From Trinickia soli (GTDB lineage Bacteria; Pseudomonadota; Gammaproteobacteria; Burkholderiales; Burkholderiaceae): a stretch of DNA of 64,000 nt. The notes under the pieces are model-generated. The model worked only from the letters and a program-made list of their open reading frames with translations. It was not told where the DNA came from and did not search any database. Positions 44,909-54,242 of this stretch are shown here, piece by piece. Where the stretch lies: positions 1 through 64,000 of the forward strand of contig NZ_PNYB01000012.1 in the NCBI RefSeq assembly GCF_002879855.1. Reading direction: 5' to 3'. Each line of letters starts with the position of its first letter. Position 1 is the first letter of the stretch. The position numbers and the translations under genes were made by a program.

Positions 44909-45369
44909 TTGGGCTGGCTTTTTGTCGCCCCGGCGCTGCTGTCGCGAACCCACTGATTCGCAGGGAAGGACGCGTCCGCTGCTCAATTGGGTTCGAACTG
45001 ACGATATCGTCAAACCACTTTGGACGCGCGATTATCGGGACGGCAACGGCTCATGTCGGCCAGCTGGAGACGTTCGACACAAGCCCCTCAATCGTTGACG
45101 ATCGTAGGTGCACTTGAGGTAACAGTAGCAATTGCCCCAAAACACTGCTTTCACCGAACACGAGCTACCTATGCTGATTTGGGCGCCGACATGAAAATCT
45201 CTTGACGGCCGTGGCACGAGTCAAGGTACGACCAGGAAGGTCGAGATCGAACGGCTTAACGACGGAAGGTTTTAAAGTAGACACAATCGTCGCCGGTCTG
45301 GCCTCCCAGGAACAGGGCATCGATTATCGATCGCTTACGTTCGACCCGCTCGGCGCGAAGTACCGCCTT
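44909..45369. other. 461-bp spacer with copy B of the dispersed repeat
   Basis: After the cupin the spacer starts with a short unreadable stretch, then copy B of the 134-bp repeat (44943-45076). The rest (45080-45369) holds short open pieces such as GLASQEQGIDYRSLTFDPLG in one frame, whose origin I cannot name. I find no intact gene. Confidence 0.5.
44943..45076 (+). repeat. Dispersed 134-bp repeat, copy B
   Basis: Begins CGCGAACCCACTGATTCGC and contains GAAGGACGCG, CCGCTGCTC, ATTGGGTTCG, ACTGACGATATCGTC and ATCGGGACGGCAACGGC in the same order and orientation as copy A at 32161-32294. The two direct copies frame the LysR/CMD and monoamine genes. Confidence 0.75.
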
Positions 45370-46254
45370 TCACCTTCCCCGCGTCTTTGCGTTTCGGCCT
45401 TCGACGTATTGGAAGCCGAGGATGCTGACGGCCAGAACGACGAGGCCGAGCGTGCCGGTGAACGTGAAGGGTGATTTGAACAGCATCCGATCGCCTGCGA
45501 AGCCGATGGCAACCGAGAACAAAAGAAACATCGAAAGAAGCGATACCGACACTTCCTTCAGCGAAGTGACGAGCCCGACTTGGTAGACCAGGCCAGATAT
45601 GCCAATGAGCATCAACATTCCCCAAGGGACGGTGTTCATCGTCTGGACGGCGCTTTTGTCGAAGAACAGAATATAAAGCATCAGCGCGATCGTCGAAATC
45701 GTGAAATACATGATGAGCACCGCATCCGAATCCTCCGAGCGTGCGATGCGCTTGATCTCGTAGAGTGCGACGGCGCCAGACAGAGCGGATGCCAGCGCAA
45801 ACACAATGCCGGCGATGTCGGCGTGCGCGCTCGGGTTTGTCATAAGCGCCACGCCGACGAGTGCTCCGATGACGAACAGACCTCTTGCATCGAGGCGGTC
45901 GCGCCCGGAGAGCAAAGCGATCCCATAGGCGAAGAACGGCAACGTGTAGGACAGACAGAGCGCGGTCGATAGCGGGATTCGCGCGATCGCCGCGAATAGG
46001 CAAGACACCGATAGGAATCCGAGCGCTGCGCGCAGCAAGTGCTTATGCGGTCGAATAGTGCGGAACGGATAGCGCTTGAAGCAAAGCAGGCCCCAGTAGA
46101 TCAATGCGGGCACGCCGAAACGAGCGAGCAGCAGCGCGGATTCGGGCACGCCCTTGGCGGCTTTGATGAACATCCCCATGCCCGCGAGACTGATCGGACA
46201 GAGGAGGATGGAAGCAATGATTTCGGGTCTAACGGAACGTGATGTCGTGCTCAT
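45370..46254 (-). CDS. EamA-family (DMT) transporter
   Basis: The 294-residue protein is predicted to have ten transmembrane helices in two EamA repeats (ASILLCPISLAGMGMFIKAA at the start of the first, LVYQVGLVTSLKEVSVSLLS in the second). DMT proteins of this size export amino acids or small metabolites. Its first 26 bases overlap the end of the AsnB-type gene upstream, so both are one transcriptional unit and the transporter probably exports or recycles the product of that amidotransferase. Confidence 0.87.
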   Translation of the reverse strand: MSTTSRSVRPEIIASILLCPISLAGMGMFIKAAKGVPESALLLARFGVPALIYWGLLCFKRYPFRTIRPHKHLLRAALGFLSVSCLFAAIARIPLSTALCLSYTLPFFAYGIALLSGRDRLDARGLFVIGALVGVALMTNPSAHADIAGIVFALASALSGAVALYEIKRIARSEDSDAVLIMYFTISTIALMLYILFFDKSAVQTMNTVPWGMLMLIGISGLVYQVGLVTSLKEVSVSLLSMFLLFSVAIGFAGDRMLFKSPFTFTGTLGLVVLAVSILGFQYVEGRNAKTRGR

Positions 46255-47968
46255 TGGCCCATACCTCGAAAATCAACCAGGCCCATATTGAATTGCCGAG
46301 GGCTGTGGTGGGGCGATGCATATTTTCCTCGATGCATCCGAGCAGAACGTCCTTGTTGACGAAATCGAACGTTCGGCAGGATGAGCGCACTGTGTCCATC
46401 AGGTAGTCGAATATGGGAAAGCCAGGTCGCAACATACCGGCAATCGGCAGCAAAAACGGCTGTTTGCGCCGGGCGAGGACGGCCGAGGGCAAAACGCCTC
46501 GCGCGCACTCATAGATGGGCCGCTTGCGCGCCTGCTGATTGACCAATTGCCTGTCTTCGCAAACCGCTGCATGCCGATAGACAGAAGGCAGGCAAAACGG
46601 TACGCGTGCCTCGACAGAATGAGCCATGCTCAGCGCATCCACCCGGTGGAGAATGTAATACGGGAGCCGATGCTTGGCTTCGAACTGAACGATCTTGCGG
46701 AACCAACTGCTTCCTGGCAGGCCGCGAATGAACTCCTTCAATCGCATGGCGTACTGCATGTCGACCGCCTCGGGGTCGATCAAGCGCGCGCGCAAGGTGC
46801 TTGGAATGGCCGCGAGATCACGAATGTAGGCGGACAACGCTTCCTCCTGCTCGAAGGCCGTCGCGACATGAACCATGCGATCGTAACCGCCGAAGAAGTC
46901 GTCGGCGCCTTCTCCGACTAGCGCGACCCGGAATCCTCCCGAAGAAATCGCCTCGTATAGCCTGAAAGTGCTTAGACAGTGTGCGGCCGCGTTGGGCTGA
47001 CTCAATGCCCGACACATCCGCTCGATGAGGCTCGGAAAGCGATCGTTCTCGACGGTCACCTGGTGGTAGCGCAGTTGCGCATGCTCGGCGACCATTTTCG
47101 CGTATGCGGTTTCGTCTTCTTGCCAGGCGCCTTCATACCAGACGTTGAATGCGTTGAGCATCCCGGGGTGACGATTCGCCAGTACCGCGATAAGGCTCGA
47201 ATCGATGCCGCCCGAGAGGGTCGAGCAACCAGGCACTTCTGCGTTCGTCATCCATGCCACAGCTTGGGAAACGTCGGCCTCTAAGGCGGCAACATCGTAA
47301 CGCTCCGGTAACGATCGCTCGGGCGATGGCACATAGTGATCGATCGACGCGCGCTCGCCGTCGAATGTCAGATATGTCGCGGGTTCAAGAACCTTGACGT
47401 TCGGAAATATGGTTTGCGCACCGAGACATGCGCGGAACGTGCCATAGGTGTCGAAACCCGATGCTTGTATCGTCCGGTCGTCTTTCTCGAAATCGGGCAG
47501 CGCCTCGATCTCGGAGGCAAAACTCAAGCAGCCCGGTGAGTGTTTGTAATAGACGGGCTTGACCGCGACGCTGTCTGTGTACAGAGTCAGCTTGTCGTTT
47601 TGCCGCGTATCGACGATCGCGATCGCGAACATCCCATCGAGTTCTTCGACGAAGCGCGGACCGAGGCGCTCGAACAACGGCAAGATCACGCTACCGTCGG
47701 CATCACCCGGGTGCCGCGTGATCCCGTATGTGGCCGATAGTTCTTTGTGATTGTAGATCTCCCCGACGAATATGCAGTGCCGGCCGTCGAGGGTATAAGG
47801 TTGGCTGCCGTTCAATAAGCCATTGATAGATAAGCGAGTATGGCCGAGCAAGCCAGTCCGTAGAAATCGAACGTTTTGTTCGTCCGGCCCGCCGGCCTTT
47901 AGTGACTCAATGCATTCGATGATTTTGTTGCGCTTGTTGCTTCCGAATAGCCCGAACATTCTGCACAT
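46229..47968 (-). CDS. AsnB-type amidotransferase with Cys2 (MCRMFG)
   Basis: The 579-residue protein has the N-terminal nucleophile in MCRMFGLFGS, VGEIYNHKELS (glutaminase loop), GDADGSVILP, and the synthetase PP-loop CSTLSGGIDSSLIAVLANRH (about 251-270), VGEGADDFFGGYDRMV and HSVEARVPFC. The usual second-position MCGI is replaced by MCRM, so the glutaminase pocket may differ. It is less similar to the enzyme at 29445 than that one is to housekeeping AsnB. Paired with the EamA exporter it looks like a dedicated amide-product unit. Aspartate as acceptor is not assured. Confidence 0.82.
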   Translation of the reverse strand: MCRMFGLFGSNKRNKIIECIESLKAGGPDEQNVRFLRTGLLGHTRLSINGLLNGSQPYTLDGRHCIFVGEIYNHKELSATYGITRHPGDADGSVILPLFERLGPRFVEELDGMFAIAIVDTRQNDKLTLYTDSVAVKPVYYKHSPGCLSFASEIEALPDFEKDDRTIQASGFDTYGTFRACLGAQTIFPNVKVLEPATYLTFDGERASIDHYVPSPERSLPERYDVAALEADVSQAVAWMTNAEVPGCSTLSGGIDSSLIAVLANRHPGMLNAFNVWYEGAWQEDETAYAKMVAEHAQLRYHQVTVENDRFPSLIERMCRALSQPNAAAHCLSTFRLYEAISSGGFRVALVGEGADDFFGGYDRMVHVATAFEQEEALSAYIRDLAAIPSTLRARLIDPEAVDMQYAMRLKEFIRGLPGSSWFRKIVQFEAKHRLPYYILHRVDALSMAHSVEARVPFCLPSVYRHAAVCEDRQLVNQQARKRPIYECARGVLPSAVLARRKQPFLLPIAGMLRPGFPIFDYLMDTVRSSCRTFDFVNKDVLLGCIEENMHRPTTALGNSIWAWLIFEVWANEHDITFR

Positions 47969-48099
47969 GCGGCGTTTCTCTACAGGAGGAGCTGCCGGTT
48001 TCTATCGTCAACGCCAATGGATTGGCGACTCATTCCGGCCGGGTGCACAATGTTGCATAGAACGGCCCCTTAGCGTACTAACAGATTTGGGAGGGTAGG

Positions 48100-48482
48100 G
48101 TCGGTGCGCATCAGCCATCTTCGAGTTCGCAACCGGTGCTGCGCCCGCCGCCGGGCGACTGCTTCAGCACGACCTCGTTCAAAATCCCGCCAGCAAGTCG
48201 GCTTTGCGGCCGTCGTCGACGGCATCGCCGTGAGGATCTTGGCCCGATCGGTCGAGCCCGCCATGCCGTCCGCCTTGTGCCCGAGTTCATATGCCCGACC
48301 ACGGCGACGACCTCGTCGTCGACGAGCTTTTGCGCAACTTGCGTCGCTTGACGAGGATCACCCGCATCGTCCTCGGCGTCGAGCACCAGCTTGACCTTCT
48401 GGCCGCCCACCACGAGGCCCTTCTGGTCGATTTCCTCGACCGCAAGCCGTGCTCCGTTCTCTGCCCGCGGTGGCCGCCCTTT
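48100..48482 (-). pseudogene. Remnant of a LivK-type periplasmic branched-chain amino acid binding protein
   Basis: The minus strand encodes ENGARLAVEEIDQKGLVVGG, KVKLVLDAEDDAGDPR, VAQKLVDDEVVAVVGHMNSG from about 48470 down to 48290, which is the mature N-terminus of LivK-like proteins (usual length about 370). After that the frame is lost, but GSTDRAKILTAM at about 48230 in another frame resembles the C-terminal helix of the same family, showing an internal deletion. No signal peptide, no ABC genes nearby. Confidence 0.75.
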
Positions 48483-48626
48483 TTATGGTTAAGCCATAAC
48501 TATTGGTGAGGTGGAGCAATGAGCAAGAGCGTAACGCATGACAGCGGTGACGAATTTATGTGGACACAAACGCTCGGCCTTGCACCGATCTGCCAGAAAC
48601 CTGCGCGGGCGGCATCGAACGGGAAT

Positions 48627-49547
48627 TCATTTCCGCCACGGCGCCGGGTCGAGGGCTGCTTTCGCGGCTTCCAAGAACACGCGCTGACGAGTTGTCAGGC
48701 CCTGGCGCGTGGGCGTCAGAGCGATTACCGGTGCGGGTTCGAGGCGCCATGTCGGCAGCACGCGCTTCAGCGCCCCTTGTTTGAGCAGCCGCGCGCAATC
48801 CCATTCGGATCGCGCGACAACTCCGAGGCCGTCGACCGCCCAGTCTCTGACCACGGTGCCGTCGTTCGAAGACAGTGCGCTGTTCAACCGAACTGTTACG
48901 GCTTTGCTTATGCGTTTGCCCGCAGCATCGTGTTGAGCGAAACGCAGACGGCTCACGTCATCATCGTTTTCTCGTAAGGTCAGGTAGGGGTGCCGGGTGA
49001 GCTCGGACGGATGCTTGAGCTTCGCCAGGCTGCGCGCCAAGGCCGGACTCGCACAAAGGAAGCGGTCGTTATGCGCCAGAAAATGGCCTACCCAGGAGGA
49101 CCCTTTGATGTGACCGATAGAAATCACCACGTCTGCGCCCGACGCGGCAGCGAGCGGACTTTCGACCAAAATGAGCGAAATCGCCAGATTGGGATGTGAC
49201 CGGTGCAGGTCCCGAACCAGCGGCGCGACATATTCGCGGCCGAACCCGAACGGGGCCACGACGCGCAAATGGCCGCTCACGCCACTCGACTCCCCGGAGA
49301 TACGGGACGGAATGGACTCGATTCGCTCGAGGATGTCGATCGCTTCCTGAACAAGGCGCTGGCCCTCGTCAGTGAGGGAAATCCCTCGAGCCGCACGCGT
49401 GGCAAGACGTACCCCCACACGCTCTTCGATGCGCTGAAGCCTGACCGTGACCGCGGGCGGCGTTAGATCCAACAGTCTTGCGGCTGCCGCAAGCGAGTGT
49501 GATCCGCCGAGCGCTCGGAGGAGTTGCATGTCTTCCAACTGAAGCAT
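48627..49547 (-). CDS. LysR-family regulator
   Basis: I start at ATG 49547 (MLQLEDMQLLRALGGSHSLA), which gives 306 residues; the frame opens earlier at 49598 without conserved residues. N-terminal helix-turn-helix with AARLLDLTPPAVTVRLQRIE (the recognition helix), then the effector domain (RVVAPFGFGREYVAPLVRDL). It reads away from the RidA gene (108 bp between starts) and should control the RidA-oxidase-dehydrogenase run. The effector is probably an amino compound. Confidence 0.87.
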   Translation of the reverse strand: MLQLEDMQLLRALGGSHSLAAAARLLDLTPPAVTVRLQRIEERVGVRLATRAARGISLTDEGQRLVQEAIDILERIESIPSRISGESSGVSGHLRVVAPFGFGREYVAPLVRDLHRSHPNLAISLILVESPLAAASGADVVISIGHIKGSSWVGHFLAHNDRFLCASPALARSLAKLKHPSELTRHPYLTLRENDDDVSRLRFAQHDAAGKRISKAVTVRLNSALSSNDGTVVRDWAVDGLGVVARSEWDCARLLKQGALKRVLPTWRLEPAPVIALTPTRQGLTTRQRVFLEAAKAALDPAPWRK

Positions 49548-49654
49548 TAAGGCCTCATTAACGATGGGTTCATCGGATATTAAACACGACAAAGGCATTC
49601 TTTCCTATAGTGGGTCGCGTGAGCTTGACACCCTTTCTACTTCGAGTGGTCTTC

Positions 49655-50059
49655 ATGGATCAGCATGAACATGGTGCGCAGTACCCCCAGACGGTAAATC
49701 CCGCTGGACTGGCGACGCCGGGTGGTCACTACAGCCACGTTTCGATTGCCAATGGGCTGATTTTTGTGTCGGGTCAACTTCCGATCGACGCGACCGGACG
49801 AAAACTCACGGACAGTCCGTTTGAGGCCCAGGCCGAACAGGTGTTGGCCAATCTGGCTTCCGCGCTTGTCGGTGCAGGCAGCGACGTCACGAAACTGGCC
49901 CAGGTCCGTGCCTATATCGTCGATGTCGGGCATTGGGCGAGTTTCAATGAGATCTATGCGCGTTGGGCCGGAGATGCGAGACCCGCTCGCGCCGTGGTCC
50001 CGGTTCCTGCGCTGCACTTCGGTTTAAAGATTGAGGTGGAAGCGGTGGCAGTGGTATAG
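49655..50059 (+). CDS. RidA/YjgF-family protein
   Basis: The 134-residue protein has VSIANGLIFVSGQLPIDATG (about 27-46), QAEQVLANLASALVGAGSD and RAYIVDVG, typical of the RidA deaminase fold. It lacks the exact catalytic Arg context of canonical RidA in the part I can compare, so subgroup (Rid2-7) is likely. As first gene of a run with a DAO flavoprotein it may hydrolyse imines released by the oxidase. ATG 49655 chosen by the start of homology. Confidence 0.83.
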   Translation: MDQHEHGAQYPQTVNPAGLATPGGHYSHVSIANGLIFVSGQLPIDATGRKLTDSPFEAQAEQVLANLASALVGAGSDVTKLAQVRAYIVDVGHWASFNEIYARWAGDARPARAVVPVPALHFGLKIEVEAVAVV

Positions 50060-50116
50060 CCAGCCTGAGTATCGATGGTCCCAGGGAACACCGGTCCGCC
50101 AGCTTTGGAGTGTGTG

Positions 50117-51394
50117 ATGAATTTCAGTTCTTATTGGCTGGATACGTCCGAGCCATTCGTTAGCGGCTCACCTGACATGCACGGCGGAAGTTGCGACGTG
50201 GTCGTGGTGGGTGGGGGGATGACAGGCGCGGCGGCTGCATTGGCGCTGGCAAAGAAAGGCGCACGCGTCATGGTCTGCGAGGCAGGAACCGTGGGGCAGG
50301 CGGCGTCGGGCCGCAACGGTGGTATGTGTAACAACGGCTTCGCGCAGGATTACGCTTCGCTGTCGCAGCGGATCGGCACGGAATTGGCCAACCGGCTGTA
50401 TCTTGCGTTCGACGCGGGTGTCGACACGGTCGAGCGGCTGGTCAGGGAAGAGTCGATCGATTGCGATTTCGTTCGCGGGGGAAAGCTCAAGCTCGCGGCG
50501 AAGCCCGAGCATTTCGACAAGCTTGCGCGAAGCCAGGCGTTGCTTGCCGCGAGCGTGGATCCCGATACGCGCCTTGTGACGAAGGCAGAGCTTCGTGACG
50601 AGATCGGCTCGGACCGTTATCACGGCGGGTTGATCTTTAAGAAGAGTGCCGGGATGCACGTCGGTCGCTATGTGCGTGGTCTCGCGAAAGCTGCGCAAGC
50701 ACGTGGCGCGCATATTCTGGAGCACGTGCCGGTCCTGGGGCTACAGCGGGAATCCCGGGGCGCCTATGTCGTGCGAACGCCGCGTGGAGAGATCCGCGCA
50801 CCGCAGGTGCTTCTTGCGAGCGGCATCTCGCAGGTGGGACCGTTTGGCTGGATTCGGCGCAGAATCGTGCCGGTTGGGGCTTTCATCATCGTCACCGAGC
50901 CTTTGCCGGTGGAACTGCTCGACCGGTTGCTGCCGACGCGCCGGATGGCCACCGACACCAAAAACTTCGTCAATTTCTTTCGTGTGACGCCCGACAATCG
51001 GATGCTTTTTGGGGGGCGTGCGCGTTTCGCGACGTCGAACCCCCGTTCGGACGAAAAAAGCGGGTTGATTTTGCGACAGCAGATGGCCACTGTGTTTCCC
51101 GAATTGGCCAACGTGCGCATCGACTATTGCTGGGGCGGCATGGTCGATATGACGGCCAACCGCCTGCCGCGCGCGGGCCAGCGAGACGGTGTGTACTACT
51201 CGATGGGCTATAGCGGCCACGGCACGCACATGGCCACCCTGATGGGCACATTGATGGCGGAGATCATGGACGGGCGCACCGATCTCAACCCGTGGAAAGA
51301 CTTCGACTGGCCTGCTATCCCCGGCCACTTCGGCAAGCCATGGTTCTTGCCGTTCGTGGGCGCATGGTACCGACTCAAGGACACGTTGCAATGA
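50117..51394 (+). CDS. FAD-dependent oxidoreductase (glycine oxidase / PuuB-like)
   Basis: The 425-residue DAO flavoprotein shows VVVVGGGMTGAAAALALAKK (about 29-48), GQAASGRNGGMCNNGF, and the C-terminal RDGVYYSMGYSGHGTHMATL. It should oxidise the amine of a substrate and pass the imine to RidA or release the aldehyde to the dehydrogenase that follows. Its stop overlaps the next start (ATGA at 51391), so the product is coupled to the aldehyde dehydrogenase. Substrate unknown, but gamma-glutamyl amines and secondary amines are the commonest for this subtype. Confidence 0.84.
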   Translation: MNFSSYWLDTSEPFVSGSPDMHGGSCDVVVVGGGMTGAAAALALAKKGARVMVCEAGTVGQAASGRNGGMCNNGFAQDYASLSQRIGTELANRLYLAFDAGVDTVERLVREESIDCDFVRGGKLKLAAKPEHFDKLARSQALLAASVDPDTRLVTKAELRDEIGSDRYHGGLIFKKSAGMHVGRYVRGLAKAAQARGAHILEHVPVLGLQRESRGAYVVRTPRGEIRAPQVLLASGISQVGPFGWIRRRIVPVGAFIIVTEPLPVELLDRLLPTRRMATDTKNFVNFFRVTPDNRMLFGGRARFATSNPRSDEKSGLILRQQMATVFPELANVRIDYCWGGMVDMTANRLPRAGQRDGVYYSMGYSGHGTHMATLMGTLMAEIMDGRTDLNPWKDFDWPAIPGHFGKPWFLPFVGAWYRLKDTLQ

Positions 51395-52848
51395 CTTCAC
51401 CTGTTCATCGCTTGATGCAAGCGGGAAGGCTGGATCGGTTCTTCATCGACGGCGAATGGGTCGCGCCCGAGGGCGCCGATCGAATCGCCGTCATCTCTCC
51501 GTCAACCGAAGACGCGCTCTGCGAGATCGCGCTCGGCAACAAAAGCGACGCCGAGCGGGCGATTCTCGCGGCGCGCAGGGCGTTCGAGGGTTGGTCGACA
51601 ACGTCGCCACAAGAGCGTGCGACCTTGCTCGACCGCGTTCATGCCCTGATGCTCGAGCGGGCCGAACTGTTTGCCGCGGCGCTGGCGACGGAAATGGGCG
51701 CGCCCATCACCTACGCACGGGCTGCCCACGTGCCGCTCGCGGCGGAACATATTCGAGTCGCGCGCGACAATCTGACAAGCTACGCATTTCGGACTCAGCG
51801 GGGCACGACTGCGATCGTGCGCGAGCCGATTGGTGTCTGTGCGCTGATTACGCCGTGGAACTGGCCCATCTATCAGATCACGGCGAAGGTAGGCCCGGCC
51901 CTCGCCGCGGGCTGCACGGTGGTCCTGAAACCTAGCGAGCTTTCGCCGCTCAGTGCCTTGCTGTTCGCGGATGTAATTGCCGATGCGGGCATTCCCGCGG
52001 GCGTATTCAACCTCGTGAGCGGCACGGGCGCGGAAGTCGGGACGGCGCTTGCGTCGCACCCGCAAGTCGATATGGTGTCGATCACCGGTTCGACGCGCGC
52101 CGGCGTGCTGGTCGCGCAAGCGGCTGCGCCTACAGTTAAGCGCGTGGCGCAGGAGCTAGGCGGAAAATCCCCCAACGTCGTGCTGCCCGATGCCGATCTG
52201 CCGCGTGCCGTCTCGTCAGGCGTTGCCGCCGCGTTCCGGAACATGGGCCAGTCGTGCAGCGCGCCGACGCGCATGATCGTACCGCGCAGCCTCCTGAGCC
52301 AGGTCGAAGCGCTGGCCGCCGCCGCAACGGAACAGATGATCGTTGGCGATCCATTCGACGAAGCTACGACGCATGGCCCGTTGGCGAATCGTGCGCAGTT
52401 TCGTCGGGTTCAGGAGATGATCGAGGCCGGCATCGACGAGCAAGCCAGGTTGATCGTGGGCGGGCCCGGACGGCCTGCGGGATTCAGCAATGGTTTCTAT
52501 GCACGGCCGAGCATTTTTTCCGACGTCCGCACCGATATGAGGATCGCTCAGGAGGAAATCTTCGGCCCGGTTCTCGCCATTCTTCCTTACGACTCCGTCG
52601 AGGAAGCCATCGCCATCGCGAACGATACGGTTTATGGCCTCGGTGCGCATGTTCAAGGCGCGGATAAGACGCTCGCGCGTGCGGTTGCCGCGCGCATTCA
52701 GTCGGGCCAGGTCCATCTGAATTATCCGGCCTGGGATCCGCAGGCGCCGTTCGGCGGGTACAAGCAGTCGGGCAATGGCCGAGAGTATGGGGTCGAGGGA
52801 ATGGAAGAGTACATGGAGGTGAAGTCGATCCTCGGCTTCTACGATTGA
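51391..52848 (+). CDS. NAD-dependent aldehyde dehydrogenase
   Basis: A 485-residue ALDH: FFIDGEWVAPEGADRIAVIS, TPWNWPIYQI (NAD fold), Glu in QELGGKSPNVVLPD (about 254) and Cys in MGQSCSAPTRM (about 288), and KQSGNGREYGVEGMEEYMEV at the end. It lies directly after the flavoprotein with a four-base overlap and oxidises the aldehyde that enzyme would produce. No special signature allows the aldehyde to be named. Confidence 0.88.
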   Translation: MTSPVHRLMQAGRLDRFFIDGEWVAPEGADRIAVISPSTEDALCEIALGNKSDAERAILAARRAFEGWSTTSPQERATLLDRVHALMLERAELFAAALATEMGAPITYARAAHVPLAAEHIRVARDNLTSYAFRTQRGTTAIVREPIGVCALITPWNWPIYQITAKVGPALAAGCTVVLKPSELSPLSALLFADVIADAGIPAGVFNLVSGTGAEVGTALASHPQVDMVSITGSTRAGVLVAQAAAPTVKRVAQELGGKSPNVVLPDADLPRAVSSGVAAAFRNMGQSCSAPTRMIVPRSLLSQVEALAAAATEQMIVGDPFDEATTHGPLANRAQFRRVQEMIEAGIDEQARLIVGGPGRPAGFSNGFYARPSIFSDVRTDMRIAQEEIFGPVLAILPYDSVEEAIAIANDTVYGLGAHVQGADKTLARAVAARIQSGQVHLNYPAWDPQAPFGGYKQSGNGREYGVEGMEEYMEVKSILGFYD

Positions 52849-52914
52849 AGCAGCCGTCGCGTATGACGCGGCAATGCTGAGAATTTGAAGTTCCGAGCGG
52901 CGTTCGGCCGCCCT

Positions 52915-54240
52915 CTAAAAATCCGCGACCTTGCCCCATGCAGAGCGGGCGAATCGGCCAGGCCGATACGGAGCGGGGTCTACGATCGGATTCGCACCGG
53001 TGGCGAGATCCGCGACCAGGTGACCCGCGCCGGGCCCGATACCGAAACCGTGCCCGGAAAAGCCCGCAGCCAGGATCAATCCGGGCACGCCCGGCACTTC
53101 GCCGACCCCCGGAACGCCGTCGGGCGTGCTGTCGACGAAACCGGCCCACGCGTGCGTGATTTTCGCTTCGCGAAGTTCGGGCAGCAGTTCGACGGCGCGG
53201 CGCAGGGTTTCGGTAATCGTCGGCTGATCGGGCTTCGGATCGAGAATCCGCACCCGCTCCATCGGAGTCGGCGCATCGAGCCGCCACCGCTTCAGCGTTT
53301 CATGGCCGCCGCGAACGCCTTCCAGGCCGCCTGGAAGAAGGCTGCGCCAGCGCTTGGCGAACATGGGCAGGAACTGCGGCGCGAACCGCAGGAATTGCGG
53401 TGTCACATCTACGCGCGCCCGCCCGCTGATGGCCAGCGCGTAGCGTCCGTCGTTGCGGCGAGTAATGGACACGCCGGACGTGAATAGCGCTTCCGGCAAG
53501 CGGTGTTCCACAGGAGACACACTAAGAATCGATTGGCGGATCGAGGCCTGAGGAAAACGGATGCCTAGCTGACGGCAGAACGCGGATGCCCACGCGCCAC
53601 CCGCGAGCACGACCGTCCGGGTCTTGATGACCCCGGCTTCCGTGACGACGCCGCAGACCCGTCCTCCCTCCAACTCGATGCCGCGCGCCGCGCAGTTTTG
53701 GGTGACGCTCCCGCCGAGCTTCATGAGTGCAGTTGCCACGGCAGGCGCGGCCTTCGCGGGGTCCGCCGTCCCATCGCTGGGCGAAAACACGCCGCCTTTC
53801 CAGGCCCGGCCGGTCGCCTTCCCCCGCTCCGCAGCTTGCCGGCTATCGAGCATGTAGGTTGTGACGCCTGCGGTCTTTGCAAACTCGCCCCAACTGGCCC
53901 ACCGGGATAGCTCGGCGTCGTTGTTGCTGAGATACAGCAGCCCGCAGCGACGAAAACCCGTGTCTTCGCCGGATTCGACGGCAAATCGTTCCCACAGATC
54001 GAGGCTCTTGCTTGCCATCGGCAATTCGCGCGCGTCGCGGTTTTGCTGCCGGCACCAGCCCCAGTTGCGGCTCGACTGCTCGGCACCGATCCTCCCCTTC
54101 TCCACGAGGGCGACTGAAACCCCACGCTGGGCCATGTAGTAGGCGGCAAAGACACCGATGATGCCGCCTCCGATCACGACCACGTCGGCGGCGGCAGGCA
54201 ACGTGGGCGAAGTTTGGATCTGAATCAGCGGAGGGGACAT
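52915..54240 (-). CDS. FAD-dependent oxidoreductase, D-amino-acid dehydrogenase-like
   Basis: The 441-residue protein has VVVIGGGIIGVFAAYYMAQR (about 21-40), GAEQSSRNWGWCRQQNRDAR (covalent/flavin loop region common in this subtype) and VPGLILAAGFSGHGFGIGPG at the C-terminus, all of the DAO superfamily. The SSRNWGWCRQQ motif separates it from the two other DAO flavoproteins in the window. It oxidises a D- or N-substituted amino acid. ATG 54240 is used; the bicupin gene stop overlaps the region just upstream. Confidence 0.84.
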   Translation of the reverse strand: MSPPLIQIQTSPTLPAAADVVVIGGGIIGVFAAYYMAQRGVSVALVEKGRIGAEQSSRNWGWCRQQNRDARELPMASKSLDLWERFAVESGEDTGFRRCGLLYLSNNDAELSRWASWGEFAKTAGVTTYMLDSRQAAERGKATGRAWKGGVFSPSDGTADPAKAAPAVATALMKLGGSVTQNCAARGIELEGGRVCGVVTEAGVIKTRTVVLAGGAWASAFCRQLGIRFPQASIRQSILSVSPVEHRLPEALFTSGVSITRRNDGRYALAISGRARVDVTPQFLRFAPQFLPMFAKRWRSLLPGGLEGVRGGHETLKRWRLDAPTPMERVRILDPKPDQPTITETLRRAVELLPELREAKITHAWAGFVDSTPDGVPGVGEVPGVPGLILAAGFSGHGFGIGPGAGHLVADLATGANPIVDPAPYRPGRFARSAWGKVADF

Positions 54241-54242
54241 GA

